From the NCBI GenBank assembly GCA_021325095.1, contig JAJPHV010000052.1, positions 47,030-111,029 of the forward strand: a stretch of 64,000 nucleotides of DNA. The letters run 5' to 3'. The position numbers and the translations under genes are program-made. The DNA comes from Chloroflexota bacterium. Its GTDB lineage: Bacteria > Chloroflexota > Anaerolineae > Aggregatilineales > UBA2796. The notes under the pieces are model-generated. The model was not told the DNA's origin. It ran no database searches and saw only the letters and a program-made list of their open reading frames with translations. Below are positions 34,701-44,137 of this stretch, piece by piece (the stretch's first letter is position 1; every line of letters begins with the position of its first letter).

Positions 34701-35528
34701 CAGGGAGCCACCTTCAGCTTTGCGCTGCCCCTCTCTCCCTATCCGGCCATGACCGCCTCCGCCAGCGACGCAACACCTGATGGTAAGCTGATCGCCATCG
34801 TTGAGGATGATGCCGCCTATGCGACTTACCTGGCCGAACGCCTGAAGCACGAAGGCTACGCGACCCGCATTCTGAATTTCCAGGATGCAACGCCTGAAAC
34901 CATCACGCAGGCGACTCCCTCCCTGATTATGCTGGACGTGTTGCAGGGCCAGGATAGGCCGGGCTGGTCGCTGCTATCGCGGCTCAAGCGGCATGAGGCG
35001 ACGCAGATGATCCCGGTCCTCGTGTGTTCCGCGACCAGCGATTCGGAGCGGGCACGCGAACTGGGCGCGGCGTCATTCATCCCCAAGCCCGTTGATGAAA
35101 CGCTGCTGGTCGCGGAACTGGCCCGTCTGAGCGCCACGCCGGCACGCCAGATTCTGATCGTGGACGACAGCGACACGGCGCGCACCCTGCTGCGAGAGAC
35201 TCTGGCTGTCGCCGGATATGCCGTCCGGGTTGCGGAAGATGGTCGCGCAGCCATTGAACAACTGACGAATCGGGGATGGCCCGATCTCATCGTGCTGGAC
35301 TTGATGATGCCGGACGTGGATGGCTTCAAGGTTCTGGAATGGATACGGGTCGAACGCGGCAACGTCACCATTCCGGTCATTGCCTTTACCGCGCGCGAAC
35401 TGACAGCCTACGAAGAACTGAGCGTCAAGGCCCGCGCAACGGCGATTGCGGTCAAGTCCCATACCTCGCCGCAGCAGTTGATCGATCTGGTTAACCGTGT
35501 CCTGGCGGCAGCGCGGCGTACCAGCTAG
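31791..35528 (+). CDS. Hybrid sensor histidine kinase with CHASE3, PAS, two GAF and two receiver domains
   Basis: About 1245 residues. Membrane helix 1 (~5-25) and helix 2 (~180-205) flank a CHASE3-type sensor domain (TMVDAETGLRGFLLTGQEDYL). A coiled coil (~208-258), PAS (~262-385), two GAF domains (~390-735), and a DHp domain with His771 in VSHEMRTPLSS follow. The HATPase (NLLSNATKYS, GLGIPPEE, GLGLALCRDLI) precedes two receivers. Receiver 1 has Asp1049 (IMLDV), receiver 2 has Asp1170 (LIVLDLMMPD) and a clear Lys. ATG 31791 is chosen since the upstream 47 codons are unconserved; an extended -10 (TGTTAGAAT) lies at 31708-31716. No DNA-binding output domain is attached, so it probably feeds a phosphorelay. 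Confidence 0.88.
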   Translation: MVGRTRLITVIFTLALLIVVAVSALSYRSIAQLVEDAGWVAHSHEALTGIQTVLTTMVDAETGLRGFLLTGQEDYLKPYNLAVENIKTDVDRLRQLVADDPDQQKRMDTLELLVTRRLNLIQQALDARLSGGLDAAARIALAQQGRQTMEDIRVTIDAMSQAEYALLAERNQATTSRAQTTNVVLLSSGILSITLLVFAFVSLRQEITWRAQAEEALRKSHDELEARVQKRTADLANANRALEDEIAERKRAEQLAHEQREQLQVTLTSIGDGVIATDTAGLITFMNTVAETLTGWQQAEAVHQPIQTVFNIVNEETREPVENPVARVLQQGHIFGMANQTVLIARDGTERPIDESGAPIRDAQGKTIGTILVFHDITERHRTEGALRFLLDASAVLSLSLDLTTTIENLGKLLMPRLADNYMIDLFEEDGSLRRVAMGATNPASEVALRELTRRYPPVPERYLNAPELQAGNPVLVKEVTPDMPRPVTDDEQYLALVNQIGTRSFIIFPLLVRDRWIGALSIGMAESGRRYTEEDLPTVDLLARRVAVAIDNVRLHHALQLSAIRTATLQEITAALSRALTPAQVAEVIVNRSVAALNASAGALLLINDGNRFEIVHMVGEPQGVLEPGFQFSLDPAWPNGDAVNTGIPIWLESDEERIARYPLAAQHAQHYPGSWAILPLIIDRLAIGCLNITFKTLRRFSEDEKNFMLALAQQCAQALERARLYSEVQASAETLAQKVAERTKELQAALIRVRHADQMKSSMISTVSHEMRTPLSSIIGFSNLILSRKPEPQKQLDFVSYINAEARRLSNLVNDFLDIQRIESGREILRYADVDLAELVRDVVDKQQLEGGIHAIRLALDEVPPVYVDASRIRQVILNLLSNATKYSPNGGEIVLSLREEQGEAIFSIRDQGLGIPPEELATLFEHFHRGKAAEVYRIPGTGLGLALCRDLIEMHKGRIWAESAGKGQGATFSFALPLSPYPAMTASASDATPDGKLIAIVEDDAAYATYLAERLKHEGYATRILNFQDATPETITQATPSLIMLDVLQGQDRPGWSLLSRLKRHEATQMIPVLVCSATSDSERARELGAASFIPKPVDETLLVAELARLSATPARQILIVDDSDTARTLLRETLAVAGYAVRVAEDGRAAIEQLTNRGWPDLIVLDLMMPDVDGFKVLEWIRVERGNVTIPVIAFTARELTAYEELSVKARATAIAVKSHTSPQQLIDLVNRVLAAARRTS

Positions 35529-35545
35529 GCGAAGGGAAGTGTAGC

Positions 35546-36955
35546 GTGGACAACACGGCCAACGACTTTATCCGCAACGCGACCCTGGCGCTTCAGGACA
35601 CTCGCCTGCAAACAGCCATCCGCAGCGGCACGCGGCGCGAAGTCAACGGGCGAATCGCGGCCATGGCCGAGACGACGGACGCCAACGCGCTGCGCCAGCA
35701 GGGGCGCGCCGGCAAATTGCGGGCACTGCACAGCCTGCCCGACGTGCTGGAACTGCTTGAACGCAACCTGACGGCGCACGGTGCGCGGGTGCTCTGGGCA
35801 GCGGACGGCGAGGAATGCAACCGCCTGGTACTGGATATTGCCCGCCAGCACGCGGTGCGGCGCGTCATCAAGGGCAAAAGCATGGTCACGGAGGAGACAG
35901 CCCTGAATGCCGCACTGGAAAGAGCGGGGCTGGAAGTTCTCGAAACCGACCTGGGCGAATTTATCTTGCAGCTTGCGCACGACAGGCCAAGCCATATTGT
36001 CGCGCCGACAGTGCACGTCACCCGCCAGCAGGTGCGCGATCTGTTTGCGGAGCGCCTGGGTATGGAGCCGAGCGACGATCCCTCGGCGCTGACCCACGCG
36101 GCCCGGCTCTTCCTTCGGCAGCGCTTCCTCGAAGCCGATATGGGCATCACCGGCGCCAATTTCGCCATCGCCGAAACCGGTACGCTGGCTATCATTACCA
36201 ACGAAGGCAACGGGCGCATGTGCTCGTCGCTGCCGCGCGTGCACGTGGTGGTGGTGGGCATCGAGAAGGTGGTCGAAACGGTTGAGGACTTCGGCACACT
36301 CGTCCAGATGCTGACGCGGGCCACCGCCGGGCAAAAGCTGTCCAGCTACGTCCATCTGATGAGCGGCCCGGCCCGGCCCGGCGACCCCGACGGCCCGGAC
36401 GCCTTCTACGTGATCTTGCTGGACAACGGACGAAGCACTATCCATGCAGGCGAATATGCCGAATCACTGGCCTGCATCCGCTGTGGGGCATGCCTGAACA
36501 ACTGCCCGGTCTACCAGCGAGCGGGCGGTCATGCCTACGGGTGGGTGTACTCCGGCCCCATCGGTTCGATCATCACGCCGCTGATGCAGGGCATTCGCAA
36601 TGCGGCGCCTTTGCCCAACGCCAGCAGTTTGTGCGGGGCCTGCCAGGAAGCCTGCCCGGTAGGTATCCACATCCCGGACATGCTGCTGCGGCTGCGGCGC
36701 GACCTGGTACGGGAAGGCGACAGTGATCCAGCACTGGCAGCAGGGATCAAGGGCTGGTCGGCAGCCATGCAGTCGCCGCTGCTCTACGAGTTGAGCGGCA
36801 AAGCGGCGCGTCTTGCCACGCAGATCGCGGCGGGCGAGGCGGATACCGTTCAGCACCTGCCAGGCCCGCTCGGCAGTTGGACACGGAACCGAGATTTTCC
36901 GCGCTTCGCGGCGAAGTCGTTCCACCAGTTGTGGCGTGAGCGCAAGAGGGGATAG
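35546..36955 (+). CDS. lutB: LutB-like L-lactate utilisation iron-sulfur protein
   Basis: A 469-residue protein combining the LUD domain (residues ~60-300) with a C-terminal bacterioferredoxin-like part. That part has two cluster motifs, CIRCGACLNNCPVY (~312) and CGACQEACPVGI (~362). LutB is the central subunit of the LutABC lactate oxidase, passing electrons from lactate to quinone. The LUD motifs VKGKSMV-like (RVIKGKSMVTEE) and GITGANFAIAETGT are present. GTG 35546 follows AAGGGAAG. Neither LutA (CCG-domain) nor LutC lies in the window. It sits 17 nt after the hybrid kinase on the same strand, so the two may be co-transcribed. Confidence 0.9.
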   Translation: MDNTANDFIRNATLALQDTRLQTAIRSGTRREVNGRIAAMAETTDANALRQQGRAGKLRALHSLPDVLELLERNLTAHGARVLWAADGEECNRLVLDIARQHAVRRVIKGKSMVTEETALNAALERAGLEVLETDLGEFILQLAHDRPSHIVAPTVHVTRQQVRDLFAERLGMEPSDDPSALTHAARLFLRQRFLEADMGITGANFAIAETGTLAIITNEGNGRMCSSLPRVHVVVVGIEKVVETVEDFGTLVQMLTRATAGQKLSSYVHLMSGPARPGDPDGPDAFYVILLDNGRSTIHAGEYAESLACIRCGACLNNCPVYQRAGGHAYGWVYSGPIGSIITPLMQGIRNAAPLPNASSLCGACQEACPVGIHIPDMLLRLRRDLVREGDSDPALAAGIKGWSAAMQSPLLYELSGKAARLATQIAAGEADTVQHLPGPLGSWTRNRDFPRFAAKSFHQLWRERKRG

Positions 36956-37010
36956 GAGCAAGGGACACACCTTGCCTCCTCTCTGGAACGGAAAGGAGGC
37001 AAGTTACCAG

Positions 37011-38702
<1,692 letters not shown>

Positions 38703-38749
38703 AAGCCGCCTGTTCCTGGTTTGCTATCCAACGTGAAGGGAAGAGTCCG

Positions 38750-38781
38750 GGCGTTTCGATTCCAGGGGAATCAAAAACGCC
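38750..38781 (-). promoter_or_regulatory. Alternative hairpin overlapping the leader terminator
   Basis: GGCGTTT-TT-GATTCC on the transcript pairs with GGAATC-G-AAACGCC around a CCT loop, about 13 base pairs with a small bulge. Its 5' arm uses the same GGCG-TTTTT bases as the 3' arm and T tract of the terminator at 38773-38803, so the two folds exclude each other. Confidence 0.6.
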
Positions 38782-38803
38782 GCCAGAACAGCTCTGAGCG
38801 GCG
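38773..38803 (-). terminator. Intrinsic terminator inside the ABC-F leader
   Basis: On the minus strand CGCCG...CAGA pairs with TCTG...CGGCG around a short loop and is followed by TTTTT. It lies about 80 nt after the leader peptide and 70 nt before the ABC-F start, where an attenuator should be. Confidence 0.7.
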
Positions 38804-38881
38804 CTAAAGCACGTAATGGACAGGATTAAGGTGGCGAATCACCTTGACATGCAGCAGCACAACAGAGCAGTCTGTTAAGGA

Positions 38882-38908
38882 CTAACGGTTGTTGCTGGTG
38901 CGTCGCAT
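38882..38908 (-). CDS. Eight-residue leader peptide MRRTSNNR
   Basis: An eight-codon frame (ATG 38908, TAG stop) with GAAAAGG placed 5 nt before the start, better than most ribosome-binding sites here. It is the first ORF after the predicted transcription start of the ABC-F gene and precedes the intrinsic terminator. ABC-F resistance genes in Firmicutes commonly use drug-stalled ribosomes on such peptides to prevent termination. Too short for homology; supported by position and Shine-Dalgarno only. Confidence 0.55.
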   Translation of the reverse strand: MRRTSNNR

Positions 38909-38981
38909 GTCGGCCTTTTCTTCTCGGTGAACGATAGCCGGGGAAGGATCGTTGATGGCTGGCCCTTCCAAAGCTGGCTGT

Positions 38982-39010
38982 AGTTTAGTCGAGTAGTGCC
39001 GCACTGTCAA
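38982..39010 (-). promoter_or_regulatory. Sigma-70 promoter of the ABC-F transcript
   Basis: TTGACA (39005-39010), a 17-bp spacer, and TAAACT (38982-38987) on the minus strand. Transcription would start near 38975, giving a leader of about 270 nt before the ABC-F ATG. Confidence 0.75.
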
Positions 39011-39138
39011 GGGTAATCGTTGTGCCGCACTGCACGGCGTACTGCCGCGCCGCAGTGGACGGCAGCCGCCTGTTGCGGTATGCTCTCCCGGTTGTAGTGT
39101 TCGCTCTTTCGCATTTAACACGCCGGAAAGGCGCAGCT

Positions 39139-40149
39139 ATGGGCCTGTTTGATCGGAAAATGGGGGTTGATCTGGGGACGGTGAACGTCATCATCTACCA
39201 GAACGGCCAGATCGTCCTGCAAGAGCCTTCGATGGTCGCCCTGACCATTGAAGACGAACGCATTGTTGCCATCGGGCAGGAAGCGCGGGACATGTATGGC
39301 CGTCATCCTGAACACATCGAAGTAGTGCGCCCTCTGCAAAATGGCGTGATCGCGGATTACGAAGTGACCGAAGCGATGCTGCGGCACTTCTTCCAGAAAG
39401 TCGGCAGCCGCGTCCGGCTCTTTGGTGGCCCGCAATGCGTGATCAGCGTCCCGTATGGCGTGACCAGTGTGGAGAAACGGGCCGTTCACGAAGCAGCGAT
39501 CCAGGCTGGCGCACGCGAGGCCTACCCAATTGCCGAACCGCTGGCCGCCGCGATTGGCGCGGGCCTGCCCGTCAAGACGCCTGCGGGTAACATGATCCTG
39601 AACCTGGGCGGCGGGGCCAGCGAAGCGGCGGTGCTGGCGATCAACGACGTCGTAGTGGCGGCCAGTGTGCGCGTCGGCGGGATGCGCCTGGACGAAGCGA
39701 TCATCAACTATGTGCGCCGCAAGTACAGCCTGGTCATCGGCCAGCCGACTGCCGAATCGATCAAGATTCAGATCGGCGCGGCGGTTAACCTGAGCGAAGA
39801 ATTGACGATGGAAGTGCAGGGCCGCGACCAGGTGGGCGGCCTGCCGCGCACGATCAGCATCAGCACCAGCGAGGTGGTCGAAGCCATCGCCGACCCGCTC
39901 AGTACCATAGCCAACGTCGCGCGGAACGTGCTGGAAAAAACGCCGCCGGAACTGGCCTCCGACATCATTGACCGGGGCATCACGATCACCGGTGGCGGCG
40001 CGCTGCTGCGCGGTATCGATGAGTACATCACGCGGCAAACCGGGGTTCCGGCCTACCGCGCCGACGACCCGATTGTGTGTACAGCCGTTGGGGCCGGGCG
40101 CGTCCAGGACGATCCTGGCATAATGCGTCGGCTCATGGGCAATGTCTGA
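39139..40149 (+). CDS. mreB: Rod-shape-determining protein MreB
   Basis: A 336-residue actin-like ATPase that organises peptidoglycan synthesis along the cell. Phosphate-1 motif GVDLGTVNV (residues ~9-17), VSVPYGVTSVEKRAV-type connect-1, phosphate-2 LNLGGGASEAAV (~157) and the adenosine motif ITGGGALLRGID (~288) are in order. The usual GTTE of phosphate-2 is GASE here. ATG 39139 follows GGAAAGG by 8 nt and gives the family's MGLFDRK start. MreC/MreD and RodA genes are not adjacent, so this is an orphan mreB. It is divergent from the ABC-F gene. Confidence 0.9.
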   Translation: MGLFDRKMGVDLGTVNVIIYQNGQIVLQEPSMVALTIEDERIVAIGQEARDMYGRHPEHIEVVRPLQNGVIADYEVTEAMLRHFFQKVGSRVRLFGGPQCVISVPYGVTSVEKRAVHEAAIQAGAREAYPIAEPLAAAIGAGLPVKTPAGNMILNLGGGASEAAVLAINDVVVAASVRVGGMRLDEAIINYVRRKYSLVIGQPTAESIKIQIGAAVNLSEELTMEVQGRDQVGGLPRTISISTSEVVEAIADPLSTIANVARNVLEKTPPELASDIIDRGITITGGGALLRGIDEYITRQTGVPAYRADDPIVCTAVGAGRVQDDPGIMRRLMGNV

Positions 40150-40177
40150 AGGTCTGGTTGCGTGACCGGTGTCGGCT

Positions 40178-40801
40178 TCAGTCGAGGTAGTAGGTCATGC
40201 GTTGCAGGTGCGTCACCGGGTCAATGTATTGGACGTGGACGCCTTCCGGGACGGTGAGCGTGATCGGCGCGTAGTTGAGAATCGCCCTTACCCCCGCTTT
40301 GACCAGCGTATCGCACACCGCCTGAGCATGTTCCGCCGGAACCGCGATCATGGCGATCTTGATGTTCCGCTCGCGGACGAAATCGGTTATCTCCGCAATA
40401 TCTTTCACTTTGAGATCGGGCGCACCCGTGCCAATCTTCGCCGGATCATTGTCAAATAGCCCAACGACCCGGAAGCCCCGCTCCACAAACCCACCATAAT
40501 GCGCGATAGCTCGCCCCAGGTCGCCCGCACCCACGACCACCAGCGGCCATTCGCGGTTAACCTGCAAAATCTGCTTAAGCTGCGCCTGCAAGTGGCTGAT
40601 CTGGTAGCCTGTACCCTGCTTGCCGAATTCACCAAAGTGCGAGAGATCTTTGCGGATTTGCGCCGAACTGATGCCAAGACGCTGGCCGAGTTCGTGGGAT
40701 GACGTAATCTCCTGACCTTGTTGGATAAGCTGGGTCAGTGCCCGAAGATAAATGGGCAACCGCCCAATTACTATATCGGGAATCTCCGAGATTGAGGCCA
40801 T
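40178..40801 (-). CDS. rex: Redox-sensing transcriptional repressor Rex
   Basis: A 207-residue repressor that senses the NADH/NAD+ ratio. The N-terminal winged helix (residues ~5-75) has the family segment GISSAQIRKDLSHFGEFGKQGTGY. The Rossmann domain has VVVGAGDLGRAIAHY near residue 90 and the late RAILNYAP. The C-terminal domain-swap helix ends the protein. ATG 40801 follows GGAGG by 5 nt; the open frame extends 9 codons further. A Rex-type half-site (TTGTGAA) lies 44 nt upstream. Probable targets are fermentation and respiration genes elsewhere. It ends 28 nt from the convergent mreB stop. Confidence 0.93.
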   Translation of the reverse strand: MASISEIPDIVIGRLPIYLRALTQLIQQGQEITSSHELGQRLGISSAQIRKDLSHFGEFGKQGTGYQISHLQAQLKQILQVNREWPLVVVGAGDLGRAIAHYGGFVERGFRVVGLFDNDPAKIGTGAPDLKVKDIAEITDFVRERNIKIAMIAVPAEHAQAVCDTLVKAGVRAILNYAPITLTVPEGVHVQYIDPVTHLQRMTYYLD

Positions 40802-40844
40802 GAATCCTCCGGCGGGCCATGCGGCCATGTGTGGTTTACTTTAT

Positions 40845-40864
40845 TTGTGAAGAATATGACATAG
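40845..40864. promoter_or_regulatory. Possible Rex operator (one good half-site)
   Basis: TTGTGAA is followed at the right spacing (6 bp) by GACATAG, which matches the expected TTCACAA at only three positions. It lies in the rex promoter region and could allow weak autoregulation. Confidence 0.25.
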
Positions 40865-41112
40865 TGTAGCACAGGCCCATTAGGGGAGCAAAACCACAAA
40901 CGGACCGGGCGGGTCGGGGAATAGTGGGCGCGTCAAAGCCGCCGACCGGGTTCGGTCCAAAGCGCCGGGCCGGACGGGGCGCGAGCAGGGGATGGCAGGC
41001 TGGGGCGTGCCGGCGGCGACAGGATGGGCCTATGCGGGCGCTGGTGGTAGAGCTACTTCGCGGTGATGAGGACCGACCTGACGTCGGTCCGCCTGTCAGG
41101 GCAACCCGGCTC

Positions 41113-42879
41113 TTATTCTGAGTACTTTGATTTCTCGTATCGGTAACATTCGTCGTGCGGCGGCTCTGGTGCGAAATACTTGTACCGATCCGCGAAAAGT
41201 CTATCTGTTTGCCGCTTGACGAACTGTTCAGGGTGAGGCGGTAGCTGCGTCAGAAGGCGCTGCGCAGACGAAGACAGGGTCACACCTGCTGGCAACGGTT
41301 TGCCCGGGTCTACGATTTCCAGACACCCGTCATGCAGAGAGACCAGGAGAGCACGATCTACAGGGAAGGCCCAGCCGATCTTCCATGTGCCATTGTCTAA
41401 GTCCCAGCGGCCTAGCGGAACCTGTTCTGTACTGACGACAGCAACCGTCTTGTTGTCAAAAAAAAGTTCGCCCATCATGAGCGTTTCGTAAACGTAAACA
41501 TTCCGATTCTGCGCCCGTTCAAATGCATGATCCACGATAACCGTCGTGTGGTCTTCGAGATCGGGCACACGCCAGGCCAATTGCCACCAGAACTGGCGTT
41601 GTTGGTTCCACTCATTGACAAATTGTTGTGCATTGCTCACCTGTAAGATGACACCCATCCCGATCAGTGGCGACAGGATGAGGGAGCCGACAGCCAATGC
41701 GCCGCGTTTGAACACGAGACCGGCGAGCAGCAACGCACACGCTGCCATAAATATGCTGACGCCAATGATTGAGACGAGATTCCAACGGCTTAACAGGCCC
41801 GTGATTTGTGGTGTGCTCAAGGTGGCTACCAGAGTCACCTGGCCCAAGACCATAATGAGTAGTCCTGAACAGGCGATCATAAGCCAGTGCACTTTGGGGG
41901 ATAGATAGTAATCAATGTCGCCACCAACGTTTCGACCCCGATAAAGGAGAATGACATAAAAGAGAATGACATAAACCAGCAGCGCCGCCACGACAACGAG
42001 AGCAAACACAAGCGCCAATGGGGTGGCGAGCATTGGCAACTGGCCTATATGGTATTGCCAGGTCCTTAGCAACTGGTCGCCAAAAACCGAGGCATACAGG
42101 GTGATCACGTCGCGCAGTTTATGTGTCACCGCCGAAACGTTTGGCACATTGTAGCCGATCTGCGCATAAAAGCCGGTGGCTTTGAAGACAAATAGTCGGT
42201 AATACCCAAGCCCCAGGGCAGTCAATAAGTAGGGCGCTGACCAGCGAGCAGTTCGGTAAAGCCATTGCCGTCGCCCCTGGCTCGCTGCGGTCAGGATAAG
42301 CCCGAACAAAAGCGGGCGCAGCACCTCCAGGGGGAAAGGAAGCTCGTATAGAAAAAAGTAGACCGGGATGCAGATCAGCGCCGCCGCGAAGCTGAACCAG
42401 CGTTTCACTCCCCTCGAAGTTACAGCGATGAGTCCCAACAGGAAAGAAGCCAGGCACAGGAACAGGCTACCGTCAACGGCCAGACCGACACTGGTTGGAT
42501 GCAGCCAGTAGAGCGGATAAATGCAGTAGAGAATGGCGACGAGGGTAGCAAACAGGGTGTATCTCTTCAGGACACGGCGGATCAGGAACATCAGAAGGAG
42601 AGCGTTGGCTGTGTGGAAAGCAAACATCAAGGTATGGGCAACCAGCGGACTACTCCCCGTCAGCCACATCAAAATGGCGTACACCGGACGGGCCTGCCCC
42701 CAGGTCAAATCAATCAGATGTCCCAAACTGAGCCGGCTCAAGATGTAGAAGGCCGGAATATCATCGTAGTAGATTCCCAGCCAGGGAACGAAGACCCCAA
42801 GCGTCAGGGTACACACCAGGACAATAAGCAGGACCGCAGCCCTGAGTTCCCATCGCCAATAATTAATCGTCCGTTGCAT
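41113..42879 (-). CDS. Large polytopic membrane protein, glycosyltransferase-like
   Basis: A 588-residue protein with about 11-12 hydrophobic helices in residues ~15-420 and a soluble C-terminal region (~430-588). The first loop contains YYDDIPAFYIL, an acidic pair in the position used by GT-C glycosyltransferases. No other signature is recognised, so function is inferred from fold pattern only. The C-terminal part has paired WDLDN/GWAFP strands. The gene is monocistronic; a minus-strand TATAAT at 42989-42994 could be its promoter. The sequence TTTACATT-type leader is absent. Confidence 0.6.
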   Translation of the reverse strand: MQRTINYWRWELRAAVLLIVLVCTLTLGVFVPWLGIYYDDIPAFYILSRLSLGHLIDLTWGQARPVYAILMWLTGSSPLVAHTLMFAFHTANALLLMFLIRRVLKRYTLFATLVAILYCIYPLYWLHPTSVGLAVDGSLFLCLASFLLGLIAVTSRGVKRWFSFAAALICIPVYFFLYELPFPLEVLRPLLFGLILTAASQGRRQWLYRTARWSAPYLLTALGLGYYRLFVFKATGFYAQIGYNVPNVSAVTHKLRDVITLYASVFGDQLLRTWQYHIGQLPMLATPLALVFALVVVAALLVYVILFYVILLYRGRNVGGDIDYYLSPKVHWLMIACSGLLIMVLGQVTLVATLSTPQITGLLSRWNLVSIIGVSIFMAACALLLAGLVFKRGALAVGSLILSPLIGMGVILQVSNAQQFVNEWNQQRQFWWQLAWRVPDLEDHTTVIVDHAFERAQNRNVYVYETLMMGELFFDNKTVAVVSTEQVPLGRWDLDNGTWKIGWAFPVDRALLVSLHDGCLEIVDPGKPLPAGVTLSSSAQRLLTQLPPHPEQFVKRQTDRLFADRYKYFAPEPPHDECYRYEKSKYSE

Positions 42880-43364
42880 GGTTATTTGCTTTTGCAGAAA
42901 GGTGGCGTTGCAAAGGGTGAACAGCGTCTCCCGCTACAGTGGATGCGCTCAACTCTGAAAAGAGGAGGCGTTTCGTCTTGGCAGTACCATTATAGCCATA
43001 GAATACAGCGCAGGGGACACCGGGCTAAAGCCCGGTGGGGAATGCGCCACTCTCCAACGAACGAACACTTGCACAAACGAACAAAGATTGATATGATTCG
43101 CTTCAGTCCGCCCGGATCGGGCGGTCAGGCGTTAACGTGGCCCGTCAGGGCGAGCGTAGCCTGAGAAGCTCCCCGGTTTACTGGGGAGAGTGATCACACT
43201 TCCGGCATCGTCAGACAAGGCATTCTGTCGCTGCACCACTTCAGCCCGCGTGCCGCCCGGGGAAACGTCTCCCACCGACAAAGGTTGCGACAATATCGCG
43301 CGAATACGCGAATAAATGCGTACCTTGACCCGGTATGGGCTTGATCTGAGGCCAAAGGAGTGGC
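42880..43364. other. Intergenic region with three hairpins
   Basis: No gene is supported in this 485-bp gap. It holds a minus-strand TATAAT (42989-42994) for the membrane protein, a perfect 8-bp palindromic hairpin at 43019-43036 (ACCGGGCT/AGCCCGGT), a CCGCCCG/CGGGCGG palindrome near 43108, and CTCCCC/GGGGAG near 43170. These may include terminators for the SUMF1-like gene, which ends at 43365. Confidence 0.5.
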
Positions 43365-44129
43365 TCAAACATCGTCAACGACAATCCGAAAGCCAATCGG
43401 GTAGTGGTTCTCATCCGGCGAAAAGTACTGACGGTGCAGCGCTGTCGTCCAGCGCCCCTCGGAAAGGTAACTGCCACCCCGTGCGGCCCGGTAGCCCATC
43501 ACGTTTAGATCGTGGCGAGCGCCGTCGTAGGGGTATGGCAGGTAGCGGGCCAGGGTCCACTCGGCCACGTTGCCAAACAGATCGCTCACGCCATACGGAC
43601 TATCACCAATGATGCGGTAAGCATCAACGGGCGTTGTATGCCCGATCAGGCTTTCGACCACGTTGCAGCAGGCCGGATCAAACTCATTTCCCCAGGGATA
43701 GAGCAGCTTTTCGCGTCGTTCCGGGTTCCAGGTGGCGGCTTTTTCCCATTCGGCCTCTGTCGGAAGCCGCACGCACCGCCCGACCTGCTGCCCCAACCAC
43801 GCACAATACGCCAGCGCTTCACGCCAGCTTACCGATGTCACCGGACGCTCGGCTTCCTCCAACCAGCGAGTCGCCAGGGGCCAGGTACGTGGCACAGAAC
43901 ACCCCACCGCCGCAACGTAGGCTGCGTAGGCCAGCGTCGTCACCGGGTAGCGGCTGATGGTATAGCCGGGCAGGATCAGTTCGTGCGCGGGACGCGCTGG
44001 TCGCGGGCCAAAGTCGTCGCCCATCAGAAACTCGCCTGCCGGAATGTAGACCATTTCCGGCAGGGCGGGCGGCGAGCACATCCAGGTTGGTGGGAGGCTC
44101 ACCGCGCTTGAGACGGCGCTTTTTCTCAT
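43365..44129 (-). CDS. SUMF1/FGE-fold protein without the catalytic cysteine
   Basis: About 254 residues of the formylglycine-generating-enzyme-sulfatase (SUMF1/EgtB) fold. Family blocks are visible in order: MVYIPAGEFLMGDD, PVTTLAYAAYV, PVTSVSWREALAYCAW, RLPTEAEWEKAAT, YPWGNEF, and DLFGNVAEWT. After GGSYLSEGRW the ending HYPIGFRIVVDD is standard. True FGEs have reactive cysteines or a copper site in this late region; none is present, so it is probably a non-catalytic or ligand-binding member. ATG 44129 is the first start that does not overlap the upstream aldehyde dehydrogenase; its N-terminal ~20 residues are unconserved. It is probably co-transcribed with that gene. Confidence 0.8.
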   Translation of the reverse strand: MRKSAVSSAVSLPPTWMCSPPALPEMVYIPAGEFLMGDDFGPRPARPAHELILPGYTISRYPVTTLAYAAYVAAVGCSVPRTWPLATRWLEEAERPVTSVSWREALAYCAWLGQQVGRCVRLPTEAEWEKAATWNPERREKLLYPWGNEFDPACCNVVESLIGHTTPVDAYRIIGDSPYGVSDLFGNVAEWTLARYLPYPYDGARHDLNVMGYRAARGGSYLSEGRWTTALHRQYFSPDENHYPIGFRIVVDDV

Positions 44130-44137
44130 CACCGCGA

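Noticed and set aside
40865..41112. A structured RNA gene in the GC-rich gap between rex and the membrane protein
   Set aside because: A GGTTCGGTCC stretch resembles a tRNA T arm, but no acceptor, D or anticodon arms fit around it, and no RNase P, tmRNA or SRP core motifs were found.
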